A stretch of 64,000 nucleotides of DNA from Anaerofustis butyriciformans (GCF_036289385.1 NZ_JAYFFH010000005.1:1-64000); one strand, 5' to 3'. Counted from the first letter of the stretch, positions 52,251-61,845 are shown. Translations and numbers: made by a program. The notes: generated by a model not told the origin, from the letters alone.

Positions 52251-52919
52251 ATGAATTTAATAGAGGTTTTTACTGAAGCAGCCCCATTACTTTTTGAAGG
52301 GTTTGCAATGACAATACAAATAACAATAATATCATTAATAATAGCGTTTTTCTTAGGGCTTATCTCTTGTATTATGGGGTTATCAAGTTTTAAACCTTTT
52401 AAAGCTATATCTAAATTTTATTTATGGATTATAAGAGGAACACCGCTTTTGGTACAATGTTTCTTTGTATACTTTAGTATTCCTCAGTTAATACAATCTT
52501 TTGGTATGGATTTTAGACTTACTGCTTATGCAGCCGGTTTAATAACTCTTTCTTTAAATGCCGGTGCATATATGTCTGAAATTTTTAGAGGAGGTATTCA
52601 AGCTGTTGATAAAGGTCAAATGGAAGCAGCGAGAAGTTTGGGTTTACCTAAAAGCAGAGCTATGATAAAGGTAATATTACCTCAAGCTATTAAAATATGT
52701 ATTCCTTCTCTTGTAAATCAGTTTATTATTACTCTAAAGGATACATCTATTATTTCTGTTATTAGTTTAGGCGAGGTAGTATATCAAGCCAATATTTATA
52801 TCGGAAGAACAATGAATTCATTTGCTACATGGACTATAGTAGGTATAATGTATTTGGTAGCGATTACTATACTTTCTATGATTTCTAATTACATTGAAAG
52901 GAGAGTAACCAATGAGTAA
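52251..52919 (+). CDS. Amino-acid ABC transporter permease
   Basis: A 222-residue HisM/GlnP-type inner membrane protein with about five helices. The coupling-helix EAA motif reads EAARSLGLPKSRAMIKVILPQAI (split here as EAARSLGLP and PQAI, about 124-146), and the N-terminal IIRGTPLLVQ motif (about 62-71) is diagnostic of polar amino-acid permeases. Its end overlaps the ATPase gene by eight bases. Confidence 0.93.
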   Translation: MNLIEVFTEAAPLLFEGFAMTIQITIISLIIAFFLGLISCIMGLSSFKPFKAISKFYLWIIRGTPLLVQCFFVYFSIPQLIQSFGMDFRLTAYAAGLITLSLNAGAYMSEIFRGGIQAVDKGQMEAARSLGLPKSRAMIKVILPQAIKICIPSLVNQFIITLKDTSIISVISLGEVVYQANIYIGRTMNSFATWTIVGIMYLVAITILSMISNYIERRVTNE

Positions 52920-53640
52920 ATTAAAAGTAACAGATCTACATAAATATTTTAAAAAGTTAGAAGTTTTAAAAGGAATAGATCTTGAAATAAAAGAAGGCGA
53001 AGTTGTTTGCATAATCGGTCCTTCCGGCTCAGGTAAAAGTACTTTTTTAAGATGTTTAAATCTTTTAGAAGTTCCAACTAAAGGTGAAATCGAAATTGAC
53101 GGTAAGTTGATAACAGATAAGAAAAACGATATTAATAAAATGAGAGAAAATATTGGAATGGTATTCCAACAATTTAATCTTTTCCCTCATTTAACTGTTA
53201 AAAAAAATATTATGCTTGCTCCGGTAGATTTAAAATTAAAAACACCTGAAGAAGCAGAAAAAAAAGCTTTGGAACTTCTTGAAAGAGTAGGACTTGCTGA
53301 AAAAGCAGACGTATATCCTAAGAAACTTTCAGGTGGACAACAACAAAGAGTTGCTATAGCAAGAGCGCTTGCAATGGAGCCTGACATAATGATGTTTGAT
53401 GAACCTACTTCTGCCCTTGACCCAGAAATGGTTGGGGAAGTTTTAAGTGTTATGAAAGAACTTGCTGCTCAAGGGATGACAATGGTAATTGTTACTCACG
53501 AAATAGGTTTTGCCAGAGAAGTAGCGGATAGGGTTATATTTATGGATGAAGGTATTATTATCGAACAAGGACCACCTTCAGAAGTAATCGGAAATCCTCA
53601 AAATCAAAGAACTAAAGACTTTTTAAACAAAGTTTTATAA
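52912..53640 (+). CDS. Amino-acid ABC transporter ATP-binding protein
   Basis: A 242-residue GlnQ-type ATPase. Walker A GPSGSGKST (about 35-43), Q-loop VFQQFNLFPH, signature LSGGQQQRVAIARAL (about 140-154), Walker B MMFDEPTSALDP (about 162-173) and switch His in THEIGFARE are intact. Last gene of the three-gene transporter operon, followed by a terminator. Confidence 0.95.
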   Translation: MSKLKVTDLHKYFKKLEVLKGIDLEIKEGEVVCIIGPSGSGKSTFLRCLNLLEVPTKGEIEIDGKLITDKKNDINKMRENIGMVFQQFNLFPHLTVKKNIMLAPVDLKLKTPEEAEKKALELLERVGLAEKADVYPKKLSGGQQQRVAIARALAMEPDIMMFDEPTSALDPEMVGEVLSVMKELAAQGMTMVIVTHEIGFAREVADRVIFMDEGIIIEQGPPSEVIGNPQNQRTKDFLNKVL

Positions 53641-53643
53641 AAA

Positions 53644-53671
53644 AAGAAGGAGATATCCTTCTTCTTTTTTT
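53644..53671 (+). terminator. Terminator after the ABC transporter operon
   Basis: Stem AAGAAGGA with TCCTTCTT around GATA, then T-run. Confidence 0.8.
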
Positions 53672-53750
53672 AGTATTTTTGAAATAAAAAATATATTAAT
53701 TATTAATTTGTAATAACATTTATATAAAATAATAAAATATAAACTGTTAT

Positions 53751-53780
53751 AAAAAAAGCACCTTATGGTGCTTTTTTTAT
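53751..53780 (-). terminator. Terminator after trx
   Basis: Twelve-bp stem AAAAAAAGCACC with GGTGCTTTTTTT around TTAT; overlaps the trx stop on the minus strand. Confidence 0.88.
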
Positions 53781-54103
53781 AATGAATTGATTATTTCAAC
53801 GTATTTTTCTTTTGGATATGCTCCCACTTCTCTTGCTACTTGTTCTCCGCCTTTAAAGAAGATAACTGTAGGAATGCTCATTACTCTAAACTGAATTGCA
53901 AGTTCTTGATTTGTATCAACATCAAGTTTACATACTTTAATTTTATTAGAATATTCTTCAGCAATTTCATCTATTGTTGGAGCAAGACCTCTGCATGGAC
54001 CGCACCAAGTTGCCCAAAAATCAACCATAACAGGTTTATCACTATTTAAAACTTCAGTTTCAAAATTTTCATTTGTTATTGTCACGATATTTTGATTAGC
54101 CAT
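53777..54103 (-). CDS. trxA: Thioredoxin
   Basis: A 108-residue disulfide reductase. Active site WCGPCRGL (about 33-40), VDFWATWCGPC, the cis-proline loop MSIPTVIFF (about 75-83) are canonical. AAAGGAGG precedes the ATG. Single-gene unit with its own promoter and terminator, no reductase gene nearby. Confidence 0.96.
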   Translation of the reverse strand: MANQNIVTITNENFETEVLNSDKPVMVDFWATWCGPCRGLAPTIDEIAEEYSNKIKVCKLDVDTNQELAIQFRVMSIPTVIFFKGGEQVAREVGAYPKEKYVEIINSL

Positions 54104-54142
54104 AATAGACCTCCTTTATATTCATTATTTACATTTTATGAT

Positions 54143-54151
54143 ATTATATCA
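54143..54151 (-). promoter_or_regulatory. Extended -10 promoter of trx
   Basis: Minus strand TGA-TATAAT, about 40 bases before the trx ATG. The -35 is weak. Confidence 0.55.
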
Positions 54152-54220
54152 CCTTATTATGAATATTTATATATTTTATTGAAATTAAATATTAATAATT
54201 AAATTTATCATTTTATTTTA

Positions 54221-54229
54221 TGATATAAT
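54221..54229 (+). promoter_or_regulatory. Extended -10 promoter of the decarboxylase-tmk operon
   Basis: TGA-TATAAT at 54221-54229, 32 bases before the decarboxylase ATG. The -35 position is A/T-rich without a consensus match. Confidence 0.55.
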
Positions 54230-54260
54230 AATTTAAAATATATCAAAAGAAAAGGGTTGT

Positions 54261-55637
54261 ATGAAAAAAGAACTTAATGAAAGAATAAGAACATATATAC
54301 ATAAAAATCCCGTAAGACTTCATATGCCGGGACATAAAGGAAGAGTAAATGATTTTTATTTAAAAGATTTAACAGAACTTTCATTTAATGATAATTTATT
54401 ATCTCCAAGTGATGTTATTCTGAATTTACAAAATAAAATATCTGATATTTTTAATACAAAATATTCTTTTATTTTAGTAAATGGAAGCACAGGAGGGATT
54501 ATAAGTTCCATTTTATATTCCTTAAAAGAAAATGATAAAATATTGATTCCAAGAAATAGTCATATTTCATCATATTATGGTTTATATTTAAGTGATGCTA
54601 ATCCTATTTATATTTATCCAAAGAATAATGATATTGGAATAAGTGAAGAAGAATATATATCTGCATTAAATAAAAATAAAGATATAAAAGCAGTATTTAT
54701 AACATATCCAAGTTATTTTGGATATTCAATTGATATAAAAAGTTTATGTAGAAGAATAAAAGAAATAAATAGAGAAATTATAATAATTGTAGATGAGGCT
54801 CATGGAGCGCACTTTTCTTTTAGTAAGGAATATCCTGCTTCAGCACTTACCGCACAGAGTGATATTGTAATTACATCTATGCATAAGACACTATCTGGAT
54901 TAACTCAAACTTCACTTTTACATATAAACAGTGATATAATTGATATTCAAAGGTTGAAATTATTTTTCAAGATGACAACTTCAACATCTCCTTCATTTTT
55001 GTTTTTGCAAAGTGTAGAAGAAGCGGTATCCTTTGCAGAAGAAAAAGGAGAAAGTATATTAAGTCAAATAAAAGAATGGTATACTGGTGCAAAAAAAGAG
55101 ATAGAAGAAAATACAAATTTTTATTTGGAAGAATTTAATAGTGATATTCATGATTATACAAAATTATGTATAGGTGTTGATAATACTGGTTTTGATGGTT
55201 ATTCATTATCAGAAATACTGGAGAATAATTATGATATATTTACAGAATGTTCAACAGAAAAATATGTTTTGGTATATCTTGGACTGCTTAGTAAAAAAAG
55301 TGATATTGATAGTTTAATTAGTGCATTAAAAGATATCAATAAAACATATAAAACTAGTGTAAGCAAAAAAAGGGATATTATTTTTAAACATAATGAACCT
55401 ATAATAAAATATTCTATGAGAAAAACTCTTTCTTTTGAAAAGGAAAGAGTGAAAATAGATGATAGTTTAGGGTGTGTAAGCTATGATTTTATAGTTCCTT
55501 ATCCTCCAGGATATCCTATACTTACTCCGGGGGAAATAATTAATAAGGAAATAATAGATTATATAAAAGAAATAAAAGATAAACAAACGATTCTAGGAAT
55601 AGAAAATGAATTTATAAATGTTATTAAGGAGAAATAA
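54261..55637 (+). CDS. Orn/Lys/Arg decarboxylase family protein
   Basis: A 458-residue PLP-dependent fold I decarboxylase-like protein of the short SpeA/YaaO type common next to tmk in Firmicutes. Motifs: RLHMPGHKG (about 19-27), NGSTGGII, VDEAHGAHFSF (about 177-187) and the PLP lysine in SMHKTLSGLTQ (about 210-220). The C-terminal domain carries VPYPPGYPIL, TPGE. Arginine or lysine is the usual substrate. It overlaps tmk by one base. Which amine it makes cannot be told. Confidence 0.9.
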   Translation: MKKELNERIRTYIHKNPVRLHMPGHKGRVNDFYLKDLTELSFNDNLLSPSDVILNLQNKISDIFNTKYSFILVNGSTGGIISSILYSLKENDKILIPRNSHISSYYGLYLSDANPIYIYPKNNDIGISEEEYISALNKNKDIKAVFITYPSYFGYSIDIKSLCRRIKEINREIIIIVDEAHGAHFSFSKEYPASALTAQSDIVITSMHKTLSGLTQTSLLHINSDIIDIQRLKLFFKMTTSTSPSFLFLQSVEEAVSFAEEKGESILSQIKEWYTGAKKEIEENTNFYLEEFNSDIHDYTKLCIGVDNTGFDGYSLSEILENNYDIFTECSTEKYVLVYLGLLSKKSDIDSLISALKDINKTYKTSVSKKRDIIFKHNEPIIKYSMRKTLSFEKERVKIDDSLGCVSYDFIVPYPPGYPILTPGEIINKEIIDYIKEIKDKQTILGIENEFINVIKEK

Positions 55638-56653
55638 TGGCTAAGGGAAAACTATTTGTAATAGAAGGGCTTGATGGAAGTGGAAAGCAAACACAAAGTG
55701 AACTTTTAGTTAAAAGACTAAAAGAAGAAGGATACAATGTTTTAAGGGCAAGTTATCCAAATTATGAAAGTGATTCTTCAGCTTTGGTGAAAATGTATTT
55801 GAACGGTGATTTTGGAAGTAATGCAGAAGATATAGATCCAAAAGTTGCTTCTACATTTTATGCCGTTGATAGATATGCAACATATAAAAAGGAATATGAA
55901 GAATTTTATAATAATGGTGGAATAATTATTGCAGATAGATATGTAACTTCAAATATGCTTCATCAAGGTTGTAAAATAAAAGATATAAAGAAAAGAGAAG
56001 AATTTTTAAATTGGCTGTTGGATTATGAATATAATATGTTTAAAATTCCTACTCCTGATAAAATATTTTTCTTGGATATTGACCCTAAAGTTTCTCAAAA
56101 ACTTATAAAAGACAGAGATAATAAATTTACAAATGAGCATGAAAAAGATATTCACGAAAGTAATTTTGAATATTTAATGTCTGCTTATGAAAATGTAAAT
56201 TTTCTTATAAAAAATTACGGTTTTGAAAGAATTGAATGTGTAGAGGATAATAAATTAAAAAGTATTGAAGAAATTAATAATGATTTATACAAAAGAATTA
56301 AAAATAATTTAGGAGGTAATACAATGAAATTAATAATAGCGATTGTTCAAAATGAAGATGCATTTATTTTATCGGATGCGCTTACAGATGAAGGTTACCA
56401 AGTAACTAAACTAAGTACAATGGGCGGATTTCTAAAACTAAAAAATGTTACATTGATGATAGGAACAGAAGATGAAAAGGTTGAAAGAGCTCTTGAAATA
56501 ATGAAAAAAATATGTAAAAAAAGAGAACAGGTTGTTTCTACTCCTGTTGATGCTTCATTTATGGAAAGTCCTCTTACTACTTATTCTGCAAGCGTTGAAG
56601 TTGGAGGGGCAACTGTATTTATCTTAGATGTTGCCAGATTTGAAAAATATTAA
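55637..56653 (+). CDS. tmk: Thymidylate kinase fused in frame to cyclic-di-AMP receptor DarA
   Basis: A single 338-codon frame. Residues 1 to about 225 are a dTMP kinase: P-loop GLDGSGKQTQ (about 11-20), YPNYESDSSALV, the DRYATYK and DRYVTSN motifs (about 75-81 and 95-101). Residues 230-338 are a complete DarA/PstA-like (YaaQ) cyclic-di-AMP binding protein: MKLIIAIVQNEDAFILSDAL and KLSTMGGFLK. At the junction a ribosome site TTAGGAGG (56309-56316) and ATG (56324) are intact, yet no stop codon separates the two. Both a fusion and free DarA may be made. In relatives tmk and darA are adjacent separate genes. Confidence 0.92.
   Translation: MAKGKLFVIEGLDGSGKQTQSELLVKRLKEEGYNVLRASYPNYESDSSALVKMYLNGDFGSNAEDIDPKVASTFYAVDRYATYKKEYEEFYNNGGIIIADRYVTSNMLHQGCKIKDIKKREEFLNWLLDYEYNMFKIPTPDKIFFLDIDPKVSQKLIKDRDNKFTNEHEKDIHESNFEYLMSAYENVNFLIKNYGFERIECVEDNKLKSIEEINNDLYKRIKNNLGGNTMKLIIAIVQNEDAFILSDALTDEGYQVTKLSTMGGFLKLKNVTLMIGTEDEKVERALEIMKKICKKREQVVSTPVDASFMESPLTTYSASVEVGGATVFILDVARFEKY
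56324..56653 (+). CDS. darA: DarA cyclic-di-AMP receptor from internal start
   Basis: Alternative product of the 3' part of the tmk frame. ATG 56324 is preceded by TTAGGAGG at seven bases. It gives 109 residues, exactly the usual length of DarA, a homotrimeric PII-like protein that binds cyclic-di-AMP. Reads in the same frame as tmk, with no stop between. Its independent translation is inferred from the ribosome site, not demonstrated. Confidence 0.7.
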   Translation: MKLIIAIVQNEDAFILSDALTDEGYQVTKLSTMGGFLKLKNVTLMIGTEDEKVERALEIMKKICKKREQVVSTPVDASFMESPLTTYSASVEVGGATVFILDVARFEKY

Positions 56654-56655
56654 TT

Positions 56656-57525
56656 ATGTTTGGTAATTTATTAAAAACCGAAAAAGATATTTTGTTAAAT
56701 CATATAAATAATGATACTATGGCTCATGCCTATTTGTTTTATGGTGCAAAAGAAGAAATTTTAGATAATACTATATTAGAATTTTTAAAAACATTGTATT
56801 GTAAAAACAGTAGGTATTATTGTGATGAATGCGATGAGTGCTTAAAAATAAATACAAATAATAATATAGATATTACTCATATTTATAAAGACGGTGCAAG
56901 CATAAAAATAAAGCAGATAAGACAGATGCAGTATAAAGTTTCTCTTTCAAGCAGTGAATACAAATATAATATTTTTGTTGTTCATTGTGCTGATGCTATG
57001 ACTGTTGAAGCCGCTAATGCATTTTTAAAAACATTGGAAGAGCCTGTAAAAGATACAATTATAATATTATCTTCTTCAAAAAAAGAAATGATTTTACCAA
57101 CTATTCTTTCAAGGTGTATAGAAATAAAGGTAAATGACAGTAATGAAAATGCTACTCTTTCTGATGAAGAAAAAACATATTTGCTTGAAAATTTACTTTC
57201 TATATTTAAAGGAAATAACTTAAATAATGTAAATATTAGCAAAAAACTTGTAAAGGATAGAAATAAAGTTGAAAATTATGCAGTTTTTATAATGAAATTT
57301 TTATCAGATGTGTTAATATATAAGGAAAGCAACTTGGATATTACTTTTAATGAAGATAAAAATAATTATAAAAATTATGTTAAAGAAGTAAATAAACTTG
57401 TTACAAAACACAAATTAAAAAAAATCATTGATAAAATGTTAAACATAAACTTAATGATTAATTATAATGTTAATGCCTCATTGGCATTTTTAAGTTTATT
57501 TATGTATATTGAGGAGGATATTTAA
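56656..57525 (+). CDS. holB: DNA polymerase III subunit delta'
   Basis: Clamp-loader subunit. It is 289 residues. AHAYLFYG (about 23-30) stands where a Walker A would be, but the GKT is absent (AKEEILDN), as is normal for delta'. The zinc cluster CKNSRYYCDECDEC, the ANAFLKTLEEP motif (sensor region, about 119-129) and LSRCIEI are present. It follows tmk-darA by two bases with no ribosome site, so translation is coupled. Confidence 0.92.
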   Translation: MFGNLLKTEKDILLNHINNDTMAHAYLFYGAKEEILDNTILEFLKTLYCKNSRYYCDECDECLKINTNNNIDITHIYKDGASIKIKQIRQMQYKVSLSSSEYKYNIFVVHCADAMTVEAANAFLKTLEEPVKDTIIILSSSKKEMILPTILSRCIEIKVNDSNENATLSDEEKTYLLENLLSIFKGNNLNNVNISKKLVKDRNKVENYAVFIMKFLSDVLIYKESNLDITFNEDKNNYKNYVKEVNKLVTKHKLKKIIDKMLNINLMINYNVNASLAFLSLFMYIEEDI

Positions 57526-58454
57526 TGCAAAAAGTAGTGGGGGTAAGATTTAAACCCGCAGGTAAGATATATTATTTTGATCCTGAAAATATTTATTTAA
57601 AATTACAGGATAATGTTATTGTTGAAACAGCAAGAGGTCTCGAATATGGGACTGTTGCCGGTAAGGTTAAATATGTTGAAGATGAAGAAGTAACAAAACC
57701 TATAAAACCGGTAATAAGAAAAGCAACAGCAAAAGATACAAAAATTCACGAAGAAAATCTTGTTAAAGCTGAAAAAGCTTTGGAAATTTGTAAAAAAGAA
57801 ATAGCTAAACAAGGTCTTGATATGAAGCTAATAAGAGCAGAATATACATTTAATGCTCAAAAGGTAATTTTTTATTTTACAGCAGACGGCAGAATTGATT
57901 TTAGAGAACTTGTAAAAAATTTAGCTGCTATATTTAGAATTAGAATTGAACTTAGACAAATAGGTGTAAGAGACGAATCCAAAATACTTGGAGGGCTTGG
58001 ACCTTGTGGTTGTGAACTTTGTTGTAATAAATGGCTTGGAGAATTCCAACCTGTTTCAATAAAAATGGCAAAAGAACAAGGTTTATCTCTTAATCCTTCA
58101 AAAATTTCGGGAATATGCGGAAGACTTCTTTGTTGTCTTCAATATGAGCATAATTGCTATGAAGATGCTCTTTCAAGACTACCAAGAGTTTCTGATAAAG
58201 TTAAAACCGAAGATGGTGTTGGTACAATAGAAAGACTAAACGTATTAAAAGAAACTTTACTTGTTAAATTTGAAAATGATGGAGATATTGCTTTTAAAGA
58301 ATATAAAAACGATGAAGTAAAAGTTTTAAAGAGAAAGAAAAAACATTGTAACAATAAAGAATGTGACAATAAAAATTGTCCTAATAATTCAAAACATGAT
58401 GAAATAGAAGAACATTTGGATGAAGAGTTAAGAGCACTTGAAAGAGAAGATTAG
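57525..58454 (+). CDS. ricT: RicT/YaaT PSP1-domain protein
   Basis: A 309-residue PSP1 C-terminal domain protein, in Bacillus part of the Y-complex with RicA and RicF that guides RNase Y processing. Cysteine motifs GPCGCELCCNKW (about 163-174) and CGRLLCCLQYEH (about 196-207) can hold Fe-S clusters. The C-terminus is rich in C/N/H (KKHCNNKECDNKNCPN), a possible extra metal site. Overlaps holB by one base. holB-ricT is the standard Firmicute order. Confidence 0.93.
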   Translation: MQKVVGVRFKPAGKIYYFDPENIYLKLQDNVIVETARGLEYGTVAGKVKYVEDEEVTKPIKPVIRKATAKDTKIHEENLVKAEKALEICKKEIAKQGLDMKLIRAEYTFNAQKVIFYFTADGRIDFRELVKNLAAIFRIRIELRQIGVRDESKILGGLGPCGCELCCNKWLGEFQPVSIKMAKEQGLSLNPSKISGICGRLLCCLQYEHNCYEDALSRLPRVSDKVKTEDGVGTIERLNVLKETLLVKFENDGDIAFKEYKNDEVKVLKRKKKHCNNKECDNKNCPNNSKHDEIEEHLDEELRALERED

Positions 58455-58466
58455 GAGAAAAGACCT

Positions 58467-59444
58467 TTGAAAGATTTTTTTAAAAAATATTTTATTGATA
58501 CACTGTCAAGTATGGCACTTGGACTGTTTTCTACTTTAATTATAGGAAGTATATTAAATCAAATAGGTGTTGTGTTTAATATAAGTTTTTTAACTGATAC
58601 ATTGTATCCGGCTTTAAAAACAATGACAGCACCTGTTATAGCAGTCAGTGTTTCATATGGACTTAAGGCTGATCCTCTTGTAATATTTGCATGTGGTGGT
58701 GCAGGGTTAATAGGAGGAGACCCTATAAGTGCTCTTCTTTGTGGGATAAGTGGTTCCGTGGTAGGTATGCTTATTTCAAAAAGGACAAGCATAGATATAA
58801 TCGTAACTCCGATTGTTACAGTATTGGCGGCAGGTATAGTTGGATATTATGTAGGACCTATAATGCAGGATTTTATGGCATTTTTAGGTGATATAATAAT
58901 GAAAGCCTGTGAACAAGAACCTTTTGTAATGGGGATTTTGGTAAGTGTAATTATGGGAATTATTTTAACACTTCCAATATCTTCCGCAGCTCTTGGTATA
59001 ATGCTTAATTTATCAGGACTTGCTGCAGGTGCAGCGTGTGTGGGATGTGCTTGCCAAATGGTTGGTTTTGCGGTAATGAGTTTTAGAGAAAATAAAATTG
59101 AAGGTCTTATTTCACAAGGACTTGGGACAAGTATGCTCCAAATAGGCAACATTATGAAAAAGCCTGTGCTTTTCTTACCGCCTATAATTACAAGTGCAAT
59201 TCTAGGGCCTGTGTCTACTGTTGTATTTAAAATGACAAATACAGCATATGGTGCGGGAATGGGAACAAGCGGACTTGTAGGTCAGTTTGGTATGATTGAA
59301 GCTATGGGAAGTTCAACCGGTGTTATTGCAATGATGATTTTAATGCATTTTGTTCTTCCGGCTTTTATAACCCTTGTAATAAGTGAAATATTTAGAAAGA
59401 AAAATATCATCAAACCAGGTGATTTAAAATTAGATTTAAAATAG
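58467..59444 (+). CDS. Multi-spanning membrane protein, PTS EIIC_2-like
   Basis: A 325-residue membrane protein with about nine hydrophobic helices and many Gly/Ala residues. Features include GGAGLIGGDPISALLCG (about 76-92), and a LPISSAALGIML segment. These match the EIIC-like family (PF13303) of membrane proteins that lack IIA/IIB partners; the transported compound is unknown. TTG start with AGGAG nine bases upstream; 12 bases after ricT, 10 before thrC. Confidence 0.65.
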   Translation: MKDFFKKYFIDTLSSMALGLFSTLIIGSILNQIGVVFNISFLTDTLYPALKTMTAPVIAVSVSYGLKADPLVIFACGGAGLIGGDPISALLCGISGSVVGMLISKRTSIDIIVTPIVTVLAAGIVGYYVGPIMQDFMAFLGDIIMKACEQEPFVMGILVSVIMGIILTLPISSAALGIMLNLSGLAAGAACVGCACQMVGFAVMSFRENKIEGLISQGLGTSMLQIGNIMKKPVLFLPPIITSAILGPVSTVVFKMTNTAYGAGMGTSGLVGQFGMIEAMGSSTGVIAMMILMHFVLPAFITLVISEIFRKKNIIKPGDLKLDLK

Positions 59445-59454
59445 GAGAATTGGT

Positions 59455-60945
59455 ATGGAAAAATTATTTAACAGTACAAGAGACAAAAACAATAAGCTTA
59501 CACCCTCAAAAGCTATAATAAAAGGTCTTAGTGATGATGGTGGTTTATTTGTTCCTGAATTTTTAGATGAAGTAAAATTTGATTATAAAGATTTTATAGG
59601 TAAATCTTACAATTACATAGCAAAAACAATTTTAGGTGCTTTTTTAGATTTTTCAAAGGAACAAATTGATTATTGTGTAGATAAGGCTTACAGTTTAGAT
59701 AATTTTGAAAATGAAAATATTTTTAACGTTGTTGACGTTGAAGAAGGACTTTCTGTTCTTGAATTATTTACGGGAAATACAATTGCTTTTAAAGACTGCG
59801 CTCTTTCCATTTTACCTCTTTTATTAAATTGTGCAAAAGAAAATGTAAATGATAAAGATGATGTTCTTATTTTAACAGCTACAAGCGGGGACACAGGTAA
59901 AGCTGCTTTAGAAGGATTTCATGATATAGATGGTATTGATGTTATAGTTTACTATCCATATAAAGGGGTATCAAGACTTCAACTTCTTCAAATGCTTACT
60001 CAAAAAGGTAAGAATGTAAAAAGTTATGCAGTAAAAGGTAATTTTGATGATACTCAAAATGGTGTAAAAGAAATTTTTAATGATAGTGAATTTGCAAAGG
60101 AACTTGAAAAATACGGAGTAAAACTTTCTTCTGCAAACTCAATTAATATAGGAAGACTTCTTCCTCAAGTTGTTTATTATTATCATGCTTATGTAAGATT
60201 AATAGAACAAGGAAAAATTAAAGAAGGAGATAAAGTAAACTTTATAGTTCCAACAGGTAACTTTGGAAATATTTTAGCTGGATATTATGCTTATTTAACA
60301 GGTCTTCCTGTAAATAAATTGATATGTGCTTCAAATGACAATAATGTACTTTTTGATTTCTTCAAAACAGGTGTTTATGATAAAAATAGAGAATTTAAAA
60401 AGACAATTTCTCCTTCAATGGATATTTTAATTTCTTCAAACCTTGAAAGATTAATATATCATATGTATAACTCAGATGATAAAAAAGTAAAAGAACTTAT
60501 GACTAAATTAAGTGAGGACGGAAAATATACAGTTGATAAAGAGTATATGGATAATGCTGACAATTTCATCGGAGGATACGCAAGTGAAGATGAAATAAGA
60601 GAAGCTATAAAATATGTTTATGAAAATGACAATTATTTAATGGATACTCATACTGCTGCAGGATATAAAGTATATAAAGATACAAAAGAAGATGATACAT
60701 ATTCTGTATTATTATCTACAGCGTCAGCTTATAAATTCTCTAAAGACGTATATCACTCAATTTTTGATGATGAAGTTAATGCAAGTGATGATGTTGAGTA
60801 TATGTATAAATTAAACGAAAAAACAAATGTAAAAATCCCAAAAGCCGTTGATAATATCGAAAACTTCGAAAGAAGAGAAGAAGAAGTTATTACAAAAGAA
60901 GATATGAGAAATTCAATAATAAAATATATAGAAGGTAGAAAATAA
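59455..60945 (+). CDS. thrC: Threonine synthase
   Basis: PLP enzyme converting O-phosphohomoserine to threonine, 496 residues (the longer bacterial/yeast type). PLP lysine in NTIAFKDCALS (about 104-114), ATSGDTGKAAL (about 141-151), and VPTGNFGNILAGYYA (about 263-277). Forms an operon with thrB, overlapping by one base. No T-box or other riboswitch leader is visible, because the gene lies inside the tmk operon. Confidence 0.96.
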   Translation: MEKLFNSTRDKNNKLTPSKAIIKGLSDDGGLFVPEFLDEVKFDYKDFIGKSYNYIAKTILGAFLDFSKEQIDYCVDKAYSLDNFENENIFNVVDVEEGLSVLELFTGNTIAFKDCALSILPLLLNCAKENVNDKDDVLILTATSGDTGKAALEGFHDIDGIDVIVYYPYKGVSRLQLLQMLTQKGKNVKSYAVKGNFDDTQNGVKEIFNDSEFAKELEKYGVKLSSANSINIGRLLPQVVYYYHAYVRLIEQGKIKEGDKVNFIVPTGNFGNILAGYYAYLTGLPVNKLICASNDNNVLFDFFKTGVYDKNREFKKTISPSMDILISSNLERLIYHMYNSDDKKVKELMTKLSEDGKYTVDKEYMDNADNFIGGYASEDEIREAIKYVYENDNYLMDTHTAAGYKVYKDTKEDDTYSVLLSTASAYKFSKDVYHSIFDDEVNASDDVEYMYKLNEKTNVKIPKAVDNIENFERREEEVITKEDMRNSIIKYIEGRK

Positions 60946-61814
60946 TGTTTGAAATAAAAGCTCCGGCTACAAGTGCCAATATATGTTGTGGATTTGATAC
61001 ATTTGGACTTGCAGTAACTTTATACAATACTTTTAAAGTAGAAAAAAGTGATAAATACATATTTGACGGAAGAGTAGAAGACATTAACAATACAAACAAT
61101 CTTATTTTAACAAGTATGCTTACTGCTTGTAGATTTTTAGATAAAGAACCGGTTCCTGTAAAAGTTGATGTTTTTAGCGATGTTCCTTCAACTAGAGGAC
61201 TAGGAAGCAGCGCGACTTGTGTTGTAGCAGGAATAATAATGGCATATAAAGTTCTTAATGTAGAGGTTGATATTGATGATGTGTTCAATATTGCCTCAAG
61301 TATAGAAGGACATCCCGATAATGTAGCTCCTTGTATTTTTGGAGGTACTACGCTTTCTTATAAACAAGATGATGAGTTTAAATATTATAAAATAAATGCA
61401 AATAAAAAATATAGGATATGTGCGTTTATTCCTCGTTTTAAGCTTTCAACAAAAAAAGCAAGAAATGTCCTTCCGGAAAAATATTCCAGAGAAGATGTTG
61501 TATTTAACATACAAAGAGCATCTTTACTTCCTCTTAGTTTAGAAAGAGGGGATAGTGAATTTGTTAAAGATGCACTTCAAGATAAAATTCATGAACCATA
61601 TAGAAAAGATTTAATAAACGGATATGATGATGTGGTAAATTTAACTAAAAAATATGGTTTTGTGGGAACATATTTATCTGGTGCAGGTCCTACAATTATG
61701 GGTGTCTATGAAGGAAATATTGATCTTAAAAAATTAAGATTTGATTTAAGAAAATTAAAAGATAAATATGATTTATATCCTTTAAAGATTGATTTTAACG
61801 GTGTAAGATATTAA
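60945..61814 (+). CDS. thrB: Homoserine kinase
   Basis: GHMP-family kinase supplying O-phosphohomoserine for ThrC. It is 289 residues. N-terminal APATSANICCGFDTFGLAV, the ATP loop TRGLGSSATCVVAG (about 85-98) and C-terminal GAGPTIMGV (about 246-254) are conserved. AGAAGG before the ATG. Completes the threonine branch with thrC; aspartokinase and hom are elsewhere. Confidence 0.95.
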   Translation: MFEIKAPATSANICCGFDTFGLAVTLYNTFKVEKSDKYIFDGRVEDINNTNNLILTSMLTACRFLDKEPVPVKVDVFSDVPSTRGLGSSATCVVAGIIMAYKVLNVEVDIDDVFNIASSIEGHPDNVAPCIFGGTTLSYKQDDEFKYYKINANKKYRICAFIPRFKLSTKKARNVLPEKYSREDVVFNIQRASLLPLSLERGDSEFVKDALQDKIHEPYRKDLINGYDDVVNLTKKYGFVGTYLSGAGPTIMGVYEGNIDLKKLRFDLRKLKDKYDLYPLKIDFNGVRY

Positions 61815-61845
61815 AAAAAGATGACTAAATGTCATCTTTTTTTAT
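61813..61845. terminator. Bidirectional terminator thrB/nadE
   Basis: Thirteen-bp stem AAAAAAAGATGAC with GTCATCTTTTTTT, loop TAAAT. Works for thrB (plus) and nadE (minus), whose stop codon lies in it. Confidence 0.9.
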
